Shown here in pieces: positions 18,676-30,424 of a DNA stretch of 64,000 bases. Source of the stretch: Thermoanaerobacter kivui. GTDB lineage: Bacteria; Bacillota; Thermoanaerobacteria; Thermoanaerobacterales; Thermoanaerobacteraceae. Below the pieces are notes generated by a model. The model was not told the origin of the DNA, searched no databases, and saw nothing but the letters and a program-made list of their open reading frames with translations. A program made the position numbers and the translations under genes. The DNA is taken from positions 2,319,501 to 2,383,500 of the forward strand of contig NZ_CP009170.1 in NCBI RefSeq assembly GCF_000763575.1, given 5' to 3'. The first letter of the stretch is position 1, and each line of letters starts with the position of its first letter.

Positions 18676-18825
18676 ACGAAAATTATTTAACCAATTTAAC
18701 CTAATTTGGTTCTTTGTTAAGAGTTAGGATAGGTATTTTCTAAATGCCCGCCCTTAATTGTTATGTCAAAATATAATGGCATTATTACTAAATACAAAAG
18801 CATCAAGTATTAAAAATAGATTATG

Positions 18826-19101
18826 GATTTGTATTTGCAGCACAAAACGGCAGTCCATTAAGAAAGGAATGTTGTACGATATTTTAAAACACTTCTTAAA
18901 GATGCAGGATTACCTGATATAAGATTATATGATTTGAGGCATACATGTGCTACTCTTTTACTGGCAGCAGGAGAAAATCCAAAAGTTGTATCAGAAAGAT
19001 TAGGTCATGCTAGTATTACACTAACACTTGATACCTATTCCCATGTACTACCAGACATGCAGAAACAGGCAACGGATAAGCTTGAGGAAATGTTATTTTA
19101 A
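18826..19101 (+). pseudogene. Tyrosine recombinase (phage-type integrase) C-terminal remnant
   Basis: The plus strand gives YGFVFAAQNGSPLRKE and, after a shift, DIRLYDLRHTCATLLLAAGE, VVSERLGHASITLTLDTYSH and a TAA at 19099. The RHxxC...LGH...Y arrangement holds the C-terminal catalytic Arg, both His and the Tyr of the integrase fold. The N-terminal 250 or so residues are absent. It ends 60 bp from the 3' end of tRNA-Thr, a typical attachment site, so it is probably the last trace of an element integrated there. No second copy of the tRNA 3' end was found. Confidence 0.75.
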
Positions 19102-19111
19102 TTTCGCAATC

Positions 19112-19142
19112 AAAAAAGGGTATCGACATTTTATCGATACCC
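19112..19142 (-). terminator. Terminator of tRNA-Thr
   Basis: GGGTATCGA and TCGATACCC pair around a 7-base loop and are followed by TTTTTTG on the minus strand, about 20 nt downstream of the tRNA CCA end. Confidence 0.85.
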
Positions 19143-19160
19143 TGTAATCCGCTTAAATAC

Positions 19161-19236
19161 TGGAGCTGGCGAAAGGACTTGAACCTTCAACCTGCTGATT
19201 ACAAGTCAGCTGCTCTGCCTATTGAGCTACGCCAGC
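19161..19236 (-). tRNA. tRNA-Thr (anticodon TGT)
   Basis: A 76-nt cloverleaf starts GCTGGCGTAGCTCAATAGGC, has the anticodon loop CTTGTAA, a T arm with GGTTCAAGTCC, and ends GCCAGCTCCA with CCA encoded. The acceptor stem GCTGGCG/CGCCAGC is perfect. Its 3' side faces the integrase remnant. Confidence 0.95.
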
Positions 19237-19318
19237 ACATCTTTTTCTATTTAATTGCCCTGACATTTATATATTATACTTGGAGCACAAGATTGTGTCA
19301 AGGTTTTTAGAGAAAATT

Positions 19319-20638
<1,320 letters not shown>

Positions 20639-22021
20639 CTATTTAACTCGATTTAATATTTCCCTTGCGACTACAACACCGGATACAGAAGCTTGTGCTA
20701 AACCCCTTGTAATTCCTGCTCCATCCCCTGCTGCAAAGAGATTTTGAATTTGCGTTTCAAACTTGTCAGTAAGCTTAACCCTTGATGAATAAAACTTTAC
20801 CTCAACACCGTACAAAAGCGTATGCTTAGAATAGACTCCTGGCGCTACTTTGTCCATGGCTTGAAGCATTTCAATTATTGACTGCAAAAATCTGTAGGGA
20901 AGCACTAAGCTTAAATCTCCCGGCGTTGCATCTTTTAACGTCGGTTCAACAAGACCTCTTTTAATCCTCTCAGGGGTGGAACGCCTTCCTGCCAGTAAAT
21001 CCCCTAATCTTTGGACAAGCACTCCATCACCCAGCATATTGGCAAGTTCTGCTATATAGCGACCGTATTCTATCGGCCTATTGAAAGGATGAGTAAACTC
21101 TTTGCTGACAAGTATTGCAAAATTTGTATTGTCCGTTTTTATATCTTTGTAACTGTGTCCATTTACCGTTTTTATACCATTATTATTTTCAATAACCACT
21201 TTCCCGTAAGGATTCATACAAAATGTCCTTACTCTGTCATCAAAAGACTTTGAATAATATATAAACTTTGATTCGTATATTTCTTTTGTTATGTCTTCCA
21301 TGACAACAGCAGGAATTTCCACTCTCACGCCTATATCAACAGCATTATTTTTTGTTTCAAGTCCGAGTCTATCAGCCTCTCTTTTAAACCATTCAGCACC
21401 TTCTCTTCCAGGTACTACAACTATATATTTTCCGTAATATTCTTCTCCTTTTTCTGTAACTACGCCTTTTACTTTCCCATTTTCTACAATTATCTCAGCC
21501 ACAGGTGTTTCTGTTTTAATCTCCACTTTTTGCCCAATATTATCTCTCATGTTTTTTATAATATCGAAGCATTTTTCTGTACCTAAATGCTTTATCACTG
21601 CTGGAATCAATTTTAAATCTGCAGCCTGAGCCCTCTTTTCTATTTCTCTAATTTTCTCTCTATCTGTACCATGAACTTCTGTTGTTCCTCCAAATTTTAC
21701 ATATATGCTGTCTACATAACTTATAAGGTCGTTAAGCTGCGACTTAGGCATGTATTCATCTAAAACTCCACCAAACTCTGACGTCAAAGTTAATTTCCCA
21801 TCACTAAATGCCCCTGCGCCACCTATTCCACAAGTAATAGCGCAGGGTTTACAATTGGCACACCTTGAACCATAGGCATTAATAGGACAAACCCTTTTTT
21901 GTATATCCTTTCCTTTCTCCAACAATAATATTTTTAATCCTTCTTTTTTATCAATTAATTCTAAAGCAGTAAAAAGCCCTGCAGGTCCTCCTCCAACAAT
22001 AATGACATCGTACAATTTCAT
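20639..22021 (-). CDS. FAD-dependent dehydrogenase (COG2509 type)
   Basis: 460 residues beginning with a Rossmann dinucleotide site (YDVIIVGGGPAGLFTALEL) and ending with FAAGDGAGITRGLAQASVSG. Between them a cysteine-rich stretch CPINAYGSRCANCKPCAITC and GIGGAGAFSDGKLTLTSEFG mark the family of uncharacterised NAD(FAD)-utilising dehydrogenases common in clostridia. The substrate is unknown. RBS and ATG are normal. Cotranscription with purA is likely. Confidence 0.85.
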   Translation of the reverse strand: MKLYDVIIVGGGPAGLFTALELIDKKEGLKILLLEKGKDIQKRVCPINAYGSRCANCKPCAITCGIGGAGAFSDGKLTLTSEFGGVLDEYMPKSQLNDLISYVDSIYVKFGGTTEVHGTDREKIREIEKRAQAADLKLIPAVIKHLGTEKCFDIIKNMRDNIGQKVEIKTETPVAEIIVENGKVKGVVTEKGEEYYGKYIVVVPGREGAEWFKREADRLGLETKNNAVDIGVRVEIPAVVMEDITKEIYESKFIYYSKSFDDRVRTFCMNPYGKVVIENNNGIKTVNGHSYKDIKTDNTNFAILVSKEFTHPFNRPIEYGRYIAELANMLGDGVLVQRLGDLLAGRRSTPERIKRGLVEPTLKDATPGDLSLVLPYRFLQSIIEMLQAMDKVAPGVYSKHTLLYGVEVKFYSSRVKLTDKFETQIQNLFAAGDGAGITRGLAQASVSGVVVAREILNRVK

Positions 22022-22221
22022 AAATATAACCCCTTTTTGCTAATATGTTGAACGCAAAAACCCGTAATATATATTACCAGAAAAAAAATTATAAATCAAT
22101 TAAAATACGAATTTTATTTTTAAAACTATATTAAAAGTTCGTATTGTCCATGAGCATCTTTTGCAATTCTCCCATTTAATATTTATTGCACAAACAATAA
22201 AATTAATCACAAAAAAGCAAA

Positions 22222-22246
22222 AAGACAGGCTTTTTAGCTCTGTCTT
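22222..22246 (-). terminator. Terminator of the chemoreceptor gene
   Basis: AAGACAG and CTGTCTT pair, and on the minus strand TTTTTGC and TTTTTTG follow. It lies 16 bp after the chemoreceptor stop codon. Confidence 0.7.
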
Positions 22247-22262
22247 AATTTCAGTTTCACAA

Positions 22263-23504
22263 TCAAGCAACAAGTTTAGACAATATATCTTCAAGGGATG
22301 TCGCCGATTTTAATAGTTTTTCCGAACTTTCTTTTATTTCATCTATAAATTTCATATGTTCCTCTGTGGAAGCCGCCACTTCTTCAGTTGATGCGGCAGT
22401 CTCTTCTGATACTGCGGTGATATTAGCTATTGACCCTATTATTTCATCTTTATACCTTGAAAGTTCCATCACAGCATTATTTAACATATGTATATTTTCC
22501 GTTATCGTGTCAATTGAGCTCTTGATTTCATTAAAAACAGCATATGTAGTTTCAACCTGATGAGCTTGGTCATCTGCTATTTCTTTTACCACATTAGCTT
22601 TTTCCACTGTTTTATCTGTTTTTTGTTCTATTTCACTGATAATTTTTGCTATTTCACTGGCAGCTTGCCTCGACTGTTCCGCCAAATTTCTAACTTCTTC
22701 CGCCACAACCGCAAACCCCTTACCTGCTTCCCCCGCCCTTGCCGCTTCTATGGCAGCATTTAAAGCAAGCAAATTAGTTTGATCTGCAATGCCTGTGATT
22801 ACTTCAATAATTTTTTCAATGTGATGAGAATTGGCTTGAAGTTCGTTTATTGCCGTAACTACTTCATCAATTGATTCTTTCGTAACAGCGCTTTTTTCCT
22901 TTAAAGAATTTATGGTTTGCATACCATTTTGACTAAGTTTATCAGCATTCACAGTAGACTTCTCTACAGCTTTAAAAAATTTTGCAGAATTATCGATGCT
23001 TTCACCTATATTTTGTACCATATCAGCTGCATTTGAAGTGTCTTTTGCCTGCTCTGACGCCCCTGTCGCAATCTCTTCCACCGCTTTTGAAATTTGCTGA
23101 AAAGTTATATTGCTTTGCTCAATAGATTTAAAGAGGGTATTTGCCGTTTCTTTGGTACTTTGCGCAAATGTTGATACATCTTTCAAAATAGACCTCATAT
23201 TCTCCATCATCACATTGAAACTTGCTATCAATGTTCCAATCTCATCTTTTCTCTTTAAATCGACTTTTGCAGTAAAATCGCCATTTTGCACCTTTTTAAA
23301 CTCTTCTGTCAGCTTTTTTATGGGATGTGTGATATTTAAAGAAATAATCACTGATAATAACAAAGACAAAACAACACTAACTGTTGCAACGGTAATAAAA
23401 ACATGCATTACTTTATCATCTACAGCAAAATAATAAATAGCACCAACAGGTATAGCAACTACCACAAAAAACGAAATAATTAATCTCCAAAATATGCTTC
23501 TCAT
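22263..23504 (-). CDS. Methyl-accepting chemotaxis protein without a sensor domain
   Basis: 413 residues. Two N-terminal membrane helices ([18 protein letters not shown] and [20 protein letters not shown]) are separated by only a few residues, so there is no extracellular ligand domain. A HAMP domain ([20 protein letters not shown]) and the coiled-coil signalling domain follow, with the CheA/CheW-binding tip [40 protein letters not shown]. Such receptors may sense membrane or cytoplasmic state. No CheW-binding or CheR pentapeptide tail is seen at the C-terminus. Confidence 0.92.
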   Translation of the reverse strand: MRSIFWRLIISFFVVVAIPVGAIYYFAVDDKVMHVFITVATVSVVLSLLLSVIISLNITHPIKKLTEEFKKVQNGDFTAKVDLKRKDEIGTLIASFNVMMENMRSILKDVSTFAQSTKETANTLFKSIEQSNITFQQISKAVEEIATGASEQAKDTSNAADMVQNIGESIDNSAKFFKAVEKSTVNADKLSQNGMQTINSLKEKSAVTKESIDEVVTAINELQANSHHIEKIIEVITGIADQTNLLALNAAIEAARAGEAGKGFAVVAEEVRNLAEQSRQAASEIAKIISEIEQKTDKTVEKANVVKEIADDQAHQVETTYAVFNEIKSSIDTITENIHMLNNAVMELSRYKDEIIGSIANITAVSEETAASTEEVAASTEEHMKFIDEIKESSEKLLKSATSLEDILSKLVA

Positions 23505-23580
23505 ATAAAGGTTCCCCCTTATTAATTGTTTTTTGGCGGAAGTTTGATAAAATTTAGCCAGGTATACTCTGTATTTACCT

Positions 23581-23751
23581 TTACTTGCCTATTAGCTTAA
23601 TAATGTACTCAAAAAACACACCCCCAAGGTAAATACCTATAATTCCAGCTACACCAGGCAACACATTTGGAGCAGGAAGTGGGAGCTTTAAAAATGAAAA
23701 AATCAATCCTACAATTATTCCTGTAACCAGTGCCAATAATGTCGCTTTCAC
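23581..23751 (-). CDS. XapX-domain small membrane protein
   Basis: A 56-residue ORF with a GTG start at 23751, eight bases after an AAAGGTGAGG ribosome site. It reads [20 protein letters not shown], then [20 protein letters not shown] and [16 protein letters not shown]. Two hydrophobic helices with a PLPAP turn are the XapX (DUF1427) pattern. Function is unknown. It stands alone between the chemoreceptor and YitT genes. Confidence 0.8.
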   Translation of the reverse strand: MKATLLALVTGIIVGLIFSFLKLPLPAPNVLPGVAGIIGIYLGGVFFEYIIKLIGK

Positions 23752-23931
23752 ATTAACACCTCACCTTTATTTTATCGGCATACTTATTATTAACTTTAAG
23801 CAAAAATATTATATCATAATTTTTACTATTTGTCAGACTATGTCATCCTGAAATAATGGCTTCAAAAGGAAACAAAAACATGTTGAAAATCTTTCAGCAA
23901 TTCATTTATTATTCAAGTAAAAAATAAAATT

Positions 23932-24789
23932 CTAATGAATAGGCCTTTTTTGCAGTTTACCTCCAAAAACATCATAAACATCATGGATAGTAACAAAAGC
24001 TCCTTCGTCAATTTCCTTTATAATCAACTTTAATTTAGCAATTTCCAAACGCGTAACAACTGCATACAAAATTCTTTTTGATTGTCCAGTATATCCCCCT
24101 TTTCCTTCCCAAAAAGTCACGCTTCTTCCCAATTGTGCAATAACAACCTCTGCAATCTCATCCACCTTTTCAGAAATTATCATAACAGCCTTCGCCTCAT
24201 CCAAACCTTCAATAGCCAAGTCAATCACTTTAAAAGCAATAAAATACGTAATAAGTGAATACATCGCTCTATCCCAAGTAAAAACTATACCTGCACTTCC
24301 TAAAATAAAAATATTGAAAAACAATATAATTTCACCTACAGAAAATCCCGTCCATTCAGAAATGGCAATAGCTACAATCTCTGTTCCGTCCATAGAGCCA
24401 CCATACCTGATAACCAATCCTACCCCTATTCCTAAAATAATACCACCAAAAACAGACGCTAACAGAGTGTCATTAGTCAAAACAGGAGCTTTATCTAATA
24501 CAGTGACACTAACCGAAAGCACTGTAACAGCGAAAAAGGTCAACCCTACAAAAGTCTTCCCAATTTGTTTATAACCAAAAACAAGAAAGGGAATATTTAA
24601 TATGAAAATAAAAATTCCAAGTGGCAGATTTGTCAGATAACTAAGCATAATAGAAATGCCAGTTATACCTCCATCTATTATATTATTAGGAACCAAAAAT
24701 ATTTCCAATGCGGTTGCCACAAGTAAAGCACCAATAAATAAAAACCCGTACTTTTCTAAAGTATTAATTAACTCACTTTTCCTTCTCAT
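23932..24789 (-). CDS. YitT family membrane protein
   Basis: 285 residues with five or six membrane helices (start LINTLEKYGFLFIGALLVAT, then VPNNIIDGGITGISIMLSYL and RYGGSMDGTEIVAIAISEWT) and a soluble C-terminal DUF2179 domain (GRSVTFWEGKGGYTGQSKRI, EIDEGAFVTIHDVYDVFGG). These are the two domains of the YitT family, whose transport or sensing role is not settled. Single gene with RBS GGAGGTAGTGAG. Confidence 0.9.
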   Translation of the reverse strand: MRRKSELINTLEKYGFLFIGALLVATALEIFLVPNNIIDGGITGISIMLSYLTNLPLGIFIFILNIPFLVFGYKQIGKTFVGLTFFAVTVLSVSVTVLDKAPVLTNDTLLASVFGGIILGIGVGLVIRYGGSMDGTEIVAIAISEWTGFSVGEIILFFNIFILGSAGIVFTWDRAMYSLITYFIAFKVIDLAIEGLDEAKAVMIISEKVDEIAEVVIAQLGRSVTFWEGKGGYTGQSKRILYAVVTRLEIAKLKLIIKEIDEGAFVTIHDVYDVFGGKLQKRPIH

Positions 24790-24821
24790 CTCACTACCTC
24801 CTGGAAAAATATCTTTTTGTT

Positions 24822-25160
24822 TTATTCTAACTGATTTTCCTCTCCCCAGTAAAAGCTTACAATCAAAAGATTAACTTTAGGCTTTAACTCTGAAATGTCT
24901 TTTTTAATTTGATTTTTTGTCCACACAGTATTGTCAAACCCTGTATATCCAAGTATCCCAATCTTTATTCCTTTTGTAGTCCTAATGTATTTATATCCAT
25001 ATCCAAAATAACCAATACCTTCTTTCTTTAATGCCCTTACCGTATCATCAAAACCCTCTCTTAAATAATCAAAAGTATGGTTATTGGCTAAATTTACAAC
25101 CTCTGTACTTCCCTCTTTCAAGATCCTGGTATAAGAAGGGTCTCCTTTAAAAGCATACTA
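24822..25160 (-). pseudogene. CapA-family (PGA_cap) protein, internal fragment
   Basis: The open frame reads YAFKGDPSYTRI, EVVNLANNHTFDYLREGFDD, GIKIGILGYTGF and ends VSFYWGEENQLE. LANNHTFDYL and the following strands are the calcineurin-like core of the CapA/poly-gamma-glutamate family. Both ends are lost: the 5' side stops about 50 bp before the leader-distal CRISPR repeat, and the 3' side ends soon after VSFYWGEE, where about 150 more residues are expected. Confidence 0.75.
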
Positions 25161-25209
25161 GTGGATAGTTAACTGTCGGAAAATTTCCATCGAGGATTTG
25201 CTGTTCTAA

Positions 25210-27639
25210 GTTTCAATTCCAGTATGGTTGGATTAAATCAAGAAAGATGTAGAACGTGGTGAAGTTCGTATTATGTTTCAATTCCAGTATGGTTGGATTA
25301 AATCTGATTTTTTATCCCAAATGCTGAAGCGATCTGTTTGAGTTTCAATTCCAGTATGGTTGGATTAAATCTGATTTAGCTTCCCGACCTTGAATTCATC
25401 AACGTAATTTCAATTCCAGTATGGTTGGATTAAATCGTATGGCGATCCTGTTGATATTGTATATTTTAATGACTTTCAATTCCAGTATGGTTGGATTAAA
25501 TCTATTACACAGATTTTTTGATATATTAAAAAAATAACTTTCTTTCAATTCCAGTATGGTTGGATTAAATCAGCATGTAAGTACAGTTGTACTTGCGTAT
25601 AGTATTGCTTTCAATTCCAGTATGGTTGGATTAAATCTTATGAATGCTGTTTTTGCCAAATTTTTGGTTAGCTTCTTTCAATTCCAGTATGGTTGGATTA
25701 AATCAAGAGTATACCAGAAGGTCATTTATCACACAAACATCTTTCAATTCCAGTATGGTTGGATTAAATCCAACCGAAACATCCAGATTAATAGGCAACG
25801 AATAGAACTTTCAATTCCAGTATGGTTGGATTAAATCCGGCAGGAGTAATTCCCAGGTCCGCTTCTGTTTTATCTTTCAATTCCAGTATGGTTGGATTAA
25901 ATCATAAATCCACCAGCGGAAGCAGAATTTACAATACAATCTTTCAATTCCAGTATGGTTGGATTAAATCGTGGATGTAATTGATTATGGTCTTGCTGCT
26001 TTTGCAGCTTTCAATTCCAGTATGGTTGGATTAAATCTTATGAATGCTGTTTTTGCCAAATTTTTGGTTAGCTTCTTTCAATTCCAGTATGGTTGGATTA
26101 AATCAAGAGTATACCAGAAGGTCATTTATCACACAAACATCTTTCAATTCCAGTATGGTTGGATTAAATCTTAAATTATGCTTTACTACCTCGTATGTAT
26201 AATACGACTTTCAATTCCAGTATGGTTGGATTAAATCCAAAAGCAAGAGAACAACTAGTTGAGGATATAAAAAACTTTCAATTCCAGTATGGTTGGATTA
26301 AATCTTCTTTCAGCTTTGTTTCATTGAAGGTTTTTATCTCCTTTCAATTCCAGTATGGTTGGATTAAATCGAATATCCACCTTTAATTAATATGTACCAA
26401 TAAATTGCTTTCAATTCCAGTATGGTTGGATTAAATCTGTCAATATCACAGCAAACTAACTTGCCTTTTACGTCTTTCAATTCCAGTATGGTTGGATTAA
26501 ATCTGTACACGAATGTGAATTTTATTCGTTAGCAAACTACTTTCAATTCCAGTATGGTTGGATTAAATCCTAAGGCTTTTACATAATCAAAAAACAGTTT
26601 GCTTCTCTTTCAATTCCAGTATGGTTGGATTAAATCCAAAAATACACTCACAAAATCACCCTTTCAATATTTTCTTTCAATTCCAGTATGGTTGGATTAA
26701 ATCGATATAAAACACAACCAATTCAGTATATATTCATACCTTTCAATTCCAGTATGGTTGGATTAAATCTTAATGAAGGTGATAATGTGAGCAAAAAGAC
26801 GATTACTTTCAATTCCAGTATGGTTGGATTAAATCCACCCCCTTGTCAGAAATTTAGTCGAGTACAATCACTCTTTCAATTCCAGTATGGTTGGATTAAA
26901 TCCACCCCCTTGTCAGAAATTTAGTCGAGTACAATCACTCTTTCAATTCCAGTATGGTTGGATTAAATCTTTAACAGATGGCACAAATAATTTCTTATCA
27001 ACACACTTTCAATTCCAGTATGGTTGGATTAAATCTAACCCAAAAATTTCCGTTTTCATTGCCTTTTGATGTTCTTTCAATTCCAGTATGGTTGGATTAA
27101 ATCTCAACACTATATTGTTTAAGTTTTTCGTGTAATTCGACTTTCAATTCCAGTATGGTTGGATTAAATCGCTTTAAAGTTTGTTCATCATCATAAAAGT
27201 TTGGCTTCTTTCAATTCCAGTATGGTTGGATTAAATCGGGACAGCTTTATGGAGTGATGCCAATTCCAATCCTTCTTTCAATTCCAGTATGGTTGGATTA
27301 AATCTTGTTCTCATTATGTTTTAACTGCTGAATGTTTGCGTTGCTTTCAATTCCAGTATGGTTGGATTAAATCTGTTACCAAGTTTTCGCAGCTCAGCTT
27401 CAGCTCTATCCTTTCAATTCCAGTATGGTTGGATTAAATCGCACACTGAAAGAAAAAAAAGATTATGGAATCATCCCCTTTCAATTCCAGTATGGTTGGA
27501 TTAAATCTTTGAGCATTCCATACAACGTTTAATCCTAATGCTTCTTTCAATTCCAGTATGGTTGGATTAAATCTGCATCTTCGAGTTTGCCAGTCAGAGC
27601 TAAGTATTGCTTTCAATTCCAGTATGGTTGGATTAAATC
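25210..27639 (-). CRISPR. Type I-B CRISPR array, 37 repeats and 36 spacers
   Basis: The 30-bp repeat on the transcribed (minus) strand begins GATTTAATCCAACC and ends TGGAATTGAAAG, giving the usual I-B 8-nt handle ATTGAAAG. Orientation is set by that handle and by the cas genes on the same strand. I counted 37 repeats starting at 25210, with spacers of 35-39 nt. The four leader-distal repeats end in C, C, C and T instead of G. Two spacer blocks are duplicated: the pair at 25638-25740 recurs at 26038-26140, and the spacer at 26836-26872 is repeated at 26903-26939. Short plus-strand ORFs inside the array are repeat translations. Confidence 0.98.
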
Positions 27640-27876
27640 CCATGAAAACTGCATGATAATACTAATGCTCTTTAAATTTACTTTACCACAGAATAAGCTA
27701 TTTTACAATAACAAATCCTAAAATAAATACTCAAACATAAATTCATAAAAATTCATCTCGACATAAAATTTATATTTTTGTGATATTATGAAAACGTTAT
27801 ATATGGGTTTTTCTTCGTCGACCTCTTGGCATTCTTACATCCGGAGAGGTCGACAAAAAATTAAATTAATAAATAT
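27640..27876 (-). promoter_or_regulatory. CRISPR leader with inverted repeat
   Basis: The 237-bp AT-rich stretch between cas6 and the first repeat is the leader. It contains a 10-bp perfect inverted repeat, GTCGACCTCT (27817-27826) and AGAGGTCGAC (27845-27854), with an 18-bp loop. It has no downstream T-run on either strand, so it is not a standard terminator. Confidence 0.75.
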
Positions 27877-28632
27877 TCATCTTATTTTTTGTATCATTCC
27901 AAACCCTGCACTATTTTTCTCTCCTATACCGCAATCATATGCCACTTTGATTAATTCAATATTTCCTGACATTGTAAATGGCACCATATACCCTTTTACA
28001 TAAACATTTTTATATCTTATCCTTTTACCTTTTGGATTTTTCGAATAATACTCCATGTCAAAATTAATATTAAGACTTAAATTATCTGGCAATGTATTGT
28101 AAATCACGTAATATTTTTCAATGAGATTGTTTTTTAAATTTTCTACAAATCTTGGATCATGTAAAGGCAAATTTACACTTTTCCTTTTACCATCTATCTC
28201 TGCAGCAGTAGAAGTTACAATTGGAGATAAACATATAAATTTATTTTCTCCTTTATCAAATTCCGGTTCCTTTAATATTTCTACAGTTTCAATCTTAAAT
28301 TCGTAATCTTGTAATTTTAAGATATTATTATTTAAAACTTCAGTTACAAAATTTAACAAAAACTCTTTTTTGGGAGAAGTTATATATAAATAAGTTTTAT
28401 CTAAAAACATAATATTCTCGTTAACTATCTTAAGATTTTTGCTTCTTAATTGAGAAAAAGTAAATAATTTAAAAACCTTTTTCCCATAGCTATATCCTCT
28501 TGTATGTAATTCTTCCGCATACTCTTTATTTGCTTTCTTTAAAGTATTGTATATCCACCCAGACAAAAAGTAATTATAATTTATGTTTAAACTTTTATTT
28601 TCTTCCGGTAACAATGTTATTCTTATCCTCAT
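27877..28632 (-). CDS. cas6: CRISPR endoribonuclease Cas6
   Basis: 251 residues with two ferredoxin-like domains and the C-terminal glycine-rich loop DCGIGEKNSAGFGMIQKIR. HTRGYSYGKKVFKLFTFSQL is a conserved N-terminal stretch of the family. It cuts the array transcript within the repeats to leave the ATTGAAAG handle. It is the last cas gene and the nearest to the array, 9 bp after cas2. Confidence 0.92.
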   Translation of the reverse strand: MRIRITLLPEENKSLNINYNYFLSGWIYNTLKKANKEYAEELHTRGYSYGKKVFKLFTFSQLRSKNLKIVNENIMFLDKTYLYITSPKKEFLLNFVTEVLNNNILKLQDYEFKIETVEILKEPEFDKGENKFICLSPIVTSTAAEIDGKRKSVNLPLHDPRFVENLKNNLIEKYYVIYNTLPDNLSLNINFDMEYYSKNPKGKRIRYKNVYVKGYMVPFTMSGNIELIKVAYDCGIGEKNSAGFGMIQKIR

Positions 28633-28641
28633 TGTATCCCC

Positions 28642-28905
28642 TCACAAAATATTATCTGTAGAATTTTTCTCTACTCCAATCACTCTTTTAGAAAGCCATT
28701 TTTCGGAACTAGCAGTATATATCAAAACAGAATCGCATTCCAAATCCAAATGTCCCTTAAACCATAAGACGATCCTATTTAACTGAGCTTCTGTTAATTC
28801 CCCTTCAAAAACAGAATTTTGCACCCAATTTAAATAAGTCTTTAAAAATTTATTGACTTTTGCAACCCTTTTTTCTTCAACATCATAAACAATAAGTACA
28901 TACAC
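28642..28905 (-). CDS. cas2: CRISPR adaptation protein Cas2
   Basis: 87 residues starting MYVLIVYDVEEKRVAKVNKF, with the Asp at the end of strand 1 (YDV) and the typical NWVQNSVFEGELTEAQL stretch. It dimerises between two Cas1 dimers in the spacer-integration complex. It is one base from the cas1 stop. Confidence 0.95.
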   Translation of the reverse strand: MYVLIVYDVEEKRVAKVNKFLKTYLNWVQNSVFEGELTEAQLNRIVLWFKGHLDLECDSVLIYTASSEKWLSKRVIGVEKNSTDNIL

Positions 28906-28906
28906 A

Positions 28907-29899
28907 TTACCACCACATTTTCAACGCTTCATATTCTTCTTCATCTAAAATATGTTTTATAAGCTTGTAACACTCAAGTCTAACAAGCCTTCTATAACTT
29001 ACACTTCTATTTAATTTGGGATGTTTTATTATTGTAGCTAATTTTTCATCAAATTCTCTTTGAAATATAACTCTTCCTTTTTCATTAAGATAACACATAC
29101 CTAATTCTTGGTCAAAATGCTCTTCTCTTATCATCTTTTGATTTACCAAGCTAAAAATAATTCTATCTACAATTATCGGTTTAAAAATTTCGCTTATATC
29201 AAGGCTTAAAGAAAACCTTCTTTCTCCCGGCTCATGTAAGTAGCTGATTGTTGGATTAAGCTGTGTATTATATATTTCTGTCAGAACTGTGGAATACATC
29301 ATGGAATTGCCAAAAGAAATTAAGGCATTTATAGGGTTGTCTGGGGGATTCATTGTCCTGTTTTTAAATTCAAATTTTCCATCAATGATAATTTCAAATG
29401 CACTGTAATATATGTTTCTAATTCTCCCTTCTACTCCCATGAGCTCACTTATAGTTTTGGCATCTTTTACATTTTTTCTTTCATTTTCTATTCTTTCAAC
29501 ATATTCATCTAAGCCTTCTTTTCTGTTTGAATAATACTTTACATTTTTTAAAATATTGTGAGTGGCACCATTAATAATTTCTTTTGCAATTTTAAGCCTT
29601 TCATACTCGTCTTTATATTTTTCTACTTGCTTGACCAATAAAAAACCTGACGGCAAATGTTCCCTTGGATAAAAGCTTCCTGAATAATATCCGTAATAAT
29701 TAAAAACATGAAGTGTTATGTTATTTTGTCCTAAAAAATTGATAAGTCTTGTATTTAAATCAATTTCCCCAAACAAAAATATCTCTTGTGTATTATTTAC
29801 TGGGATAGGCTTTTTCCCGTAAGTTTCACTTTCCAAGTAAAGGGTATTGTCTTTTCTACTGAGTCGTCCATTAGTATTTATATATACGCTTCTTTTCAT
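28907..29899 (-). CDS. cas1: CRISPR integrase Cas1
   Basis: 330 residues from the ATG at 29899 (AAGGTGATTTC before it); the in-frame start at 29923 would overlap cas4. The catalytic helices contain ELMGVEGRIRNIYYSAFE (Glu), YLHEPGERRFSLSLDISEIF (His and Asp) and a C-terminal domain RSVSYRRLVRLECYKLIKHI. It integrates spacers with Cas2; Cas4, encoded next, trims prespacers and helps select PAMs. Confidence 0.95.
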   Translation of the reverse strand: MKRSVYINTNGRLSRKDNTLYLESETYGKKPIPVNNTQEIFLFGEIDLNTRLINFLGQNNITLHVFNYYGYYSGSFYPREHLPSGFLLVKQVEKYKDEYERLKIAKEIINGATHNILKNVKYYSNRKEGLDEYVERIENERKNVKDAKTISELMGVEGRIRNIYYSAFEIIIDGKFEFKNRTMNPPDNPINALISFGNSMMYSTVLTEIYNTQLNPTISYLHEPGERRFSLSLDISEIFKPIIVDRIIFSLVNQKMIREEHFDQELGMCYLNEKGRVIFQREFDEKLATIIKHPKLNRSVSYRRLVRLECYKLIKHILDEEEYEALKMWW

Positions 29900-29910
29900 G
29901 AAATCACCTT

Positions 29911-30402
29911 CTAACAAAAACATAATTCATAATAACTGCACTTTGTGCAAACTTTGCTTTTGACCTTTTGAGGCGGTTTATCCATCTCTTTTATTTTATT
30001 GATTTCTTCGATTATTTGTTTTATCTTTTCCTCATTCTGCTCCCTCAGCGTAATTTCTTCCTTCGAATGGTTATCCATATAATGTATAACCCCTGTAACT
30101 CCGTCTACACCTTTCATTTTCAAATAGTAGATATAGTAAAGAATTTGATATTTTGTAGCTTCCTCCATCGCTTTGCTTTTTTTAGTTTCATGTATTTCTA
30201 ATTGATTCCGCACAAAATCTATTTTTATGCGCCCATCAATAAGGATTTCTTTATCTTCTCGCGTAAAACTTTTTTCATGCAGCGCATTACCTATATCTAC
30301 ATAATCAGAATTATGCTCCATATTTATGCCATGGGTAAAAAGCCAAAGTTTATGCTTACATACAAAATAATAATTTATCTCTGTACCTGTAACTAAATTC
30401 AT
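29911..30402 (-). CDS. cas4: CRISPR-associated exonuclease Cas4
   Basis: 163 residues. A single N-terminal Cys (FVCKHKLW) and the C-terminal trio CTKCSYYELCFC build the 4Fe-4S cluster. The RecB-like nuclease residues lie in GNALHEK, GRIKIDFV, LEIHETKKSK and TKYQILYYIYYL (Gln and Tyr of motif III). It lies between cas3 and cas1 in the operon. Confidence 0.93.
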   Translation of the reverse strand: MNLVTGTEINYYFVCKHKLWLFTHGINMEHNSDYVDIGNALHEKSFTREDKEILIDGRIKIDFVRNQLEIHETKKSKAMEEATKYQILYYIYYLKMKGVDGVTGVIHYMDNHSKEEITLREQNEEKIKQIIEEINKIKEMDKPPQKVKSKVCTKCSYYELCFC

Positions 30403-30424
30403 AATATCACCTTATTAATATTGA

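Noticed and set aside
18826-19236. An intact prophage or integrative element at tRNA-Thr
   Set aside because: Only the integrase tail is present; no second attachment copy and no cargo genes were seen.
25556-27069. Several plus-strand ORFs of 60-90 residues with repeated MVGLN/FQFQYGWIKS
   Set aside because: They are translations of the CRISPR repeats and spacers.
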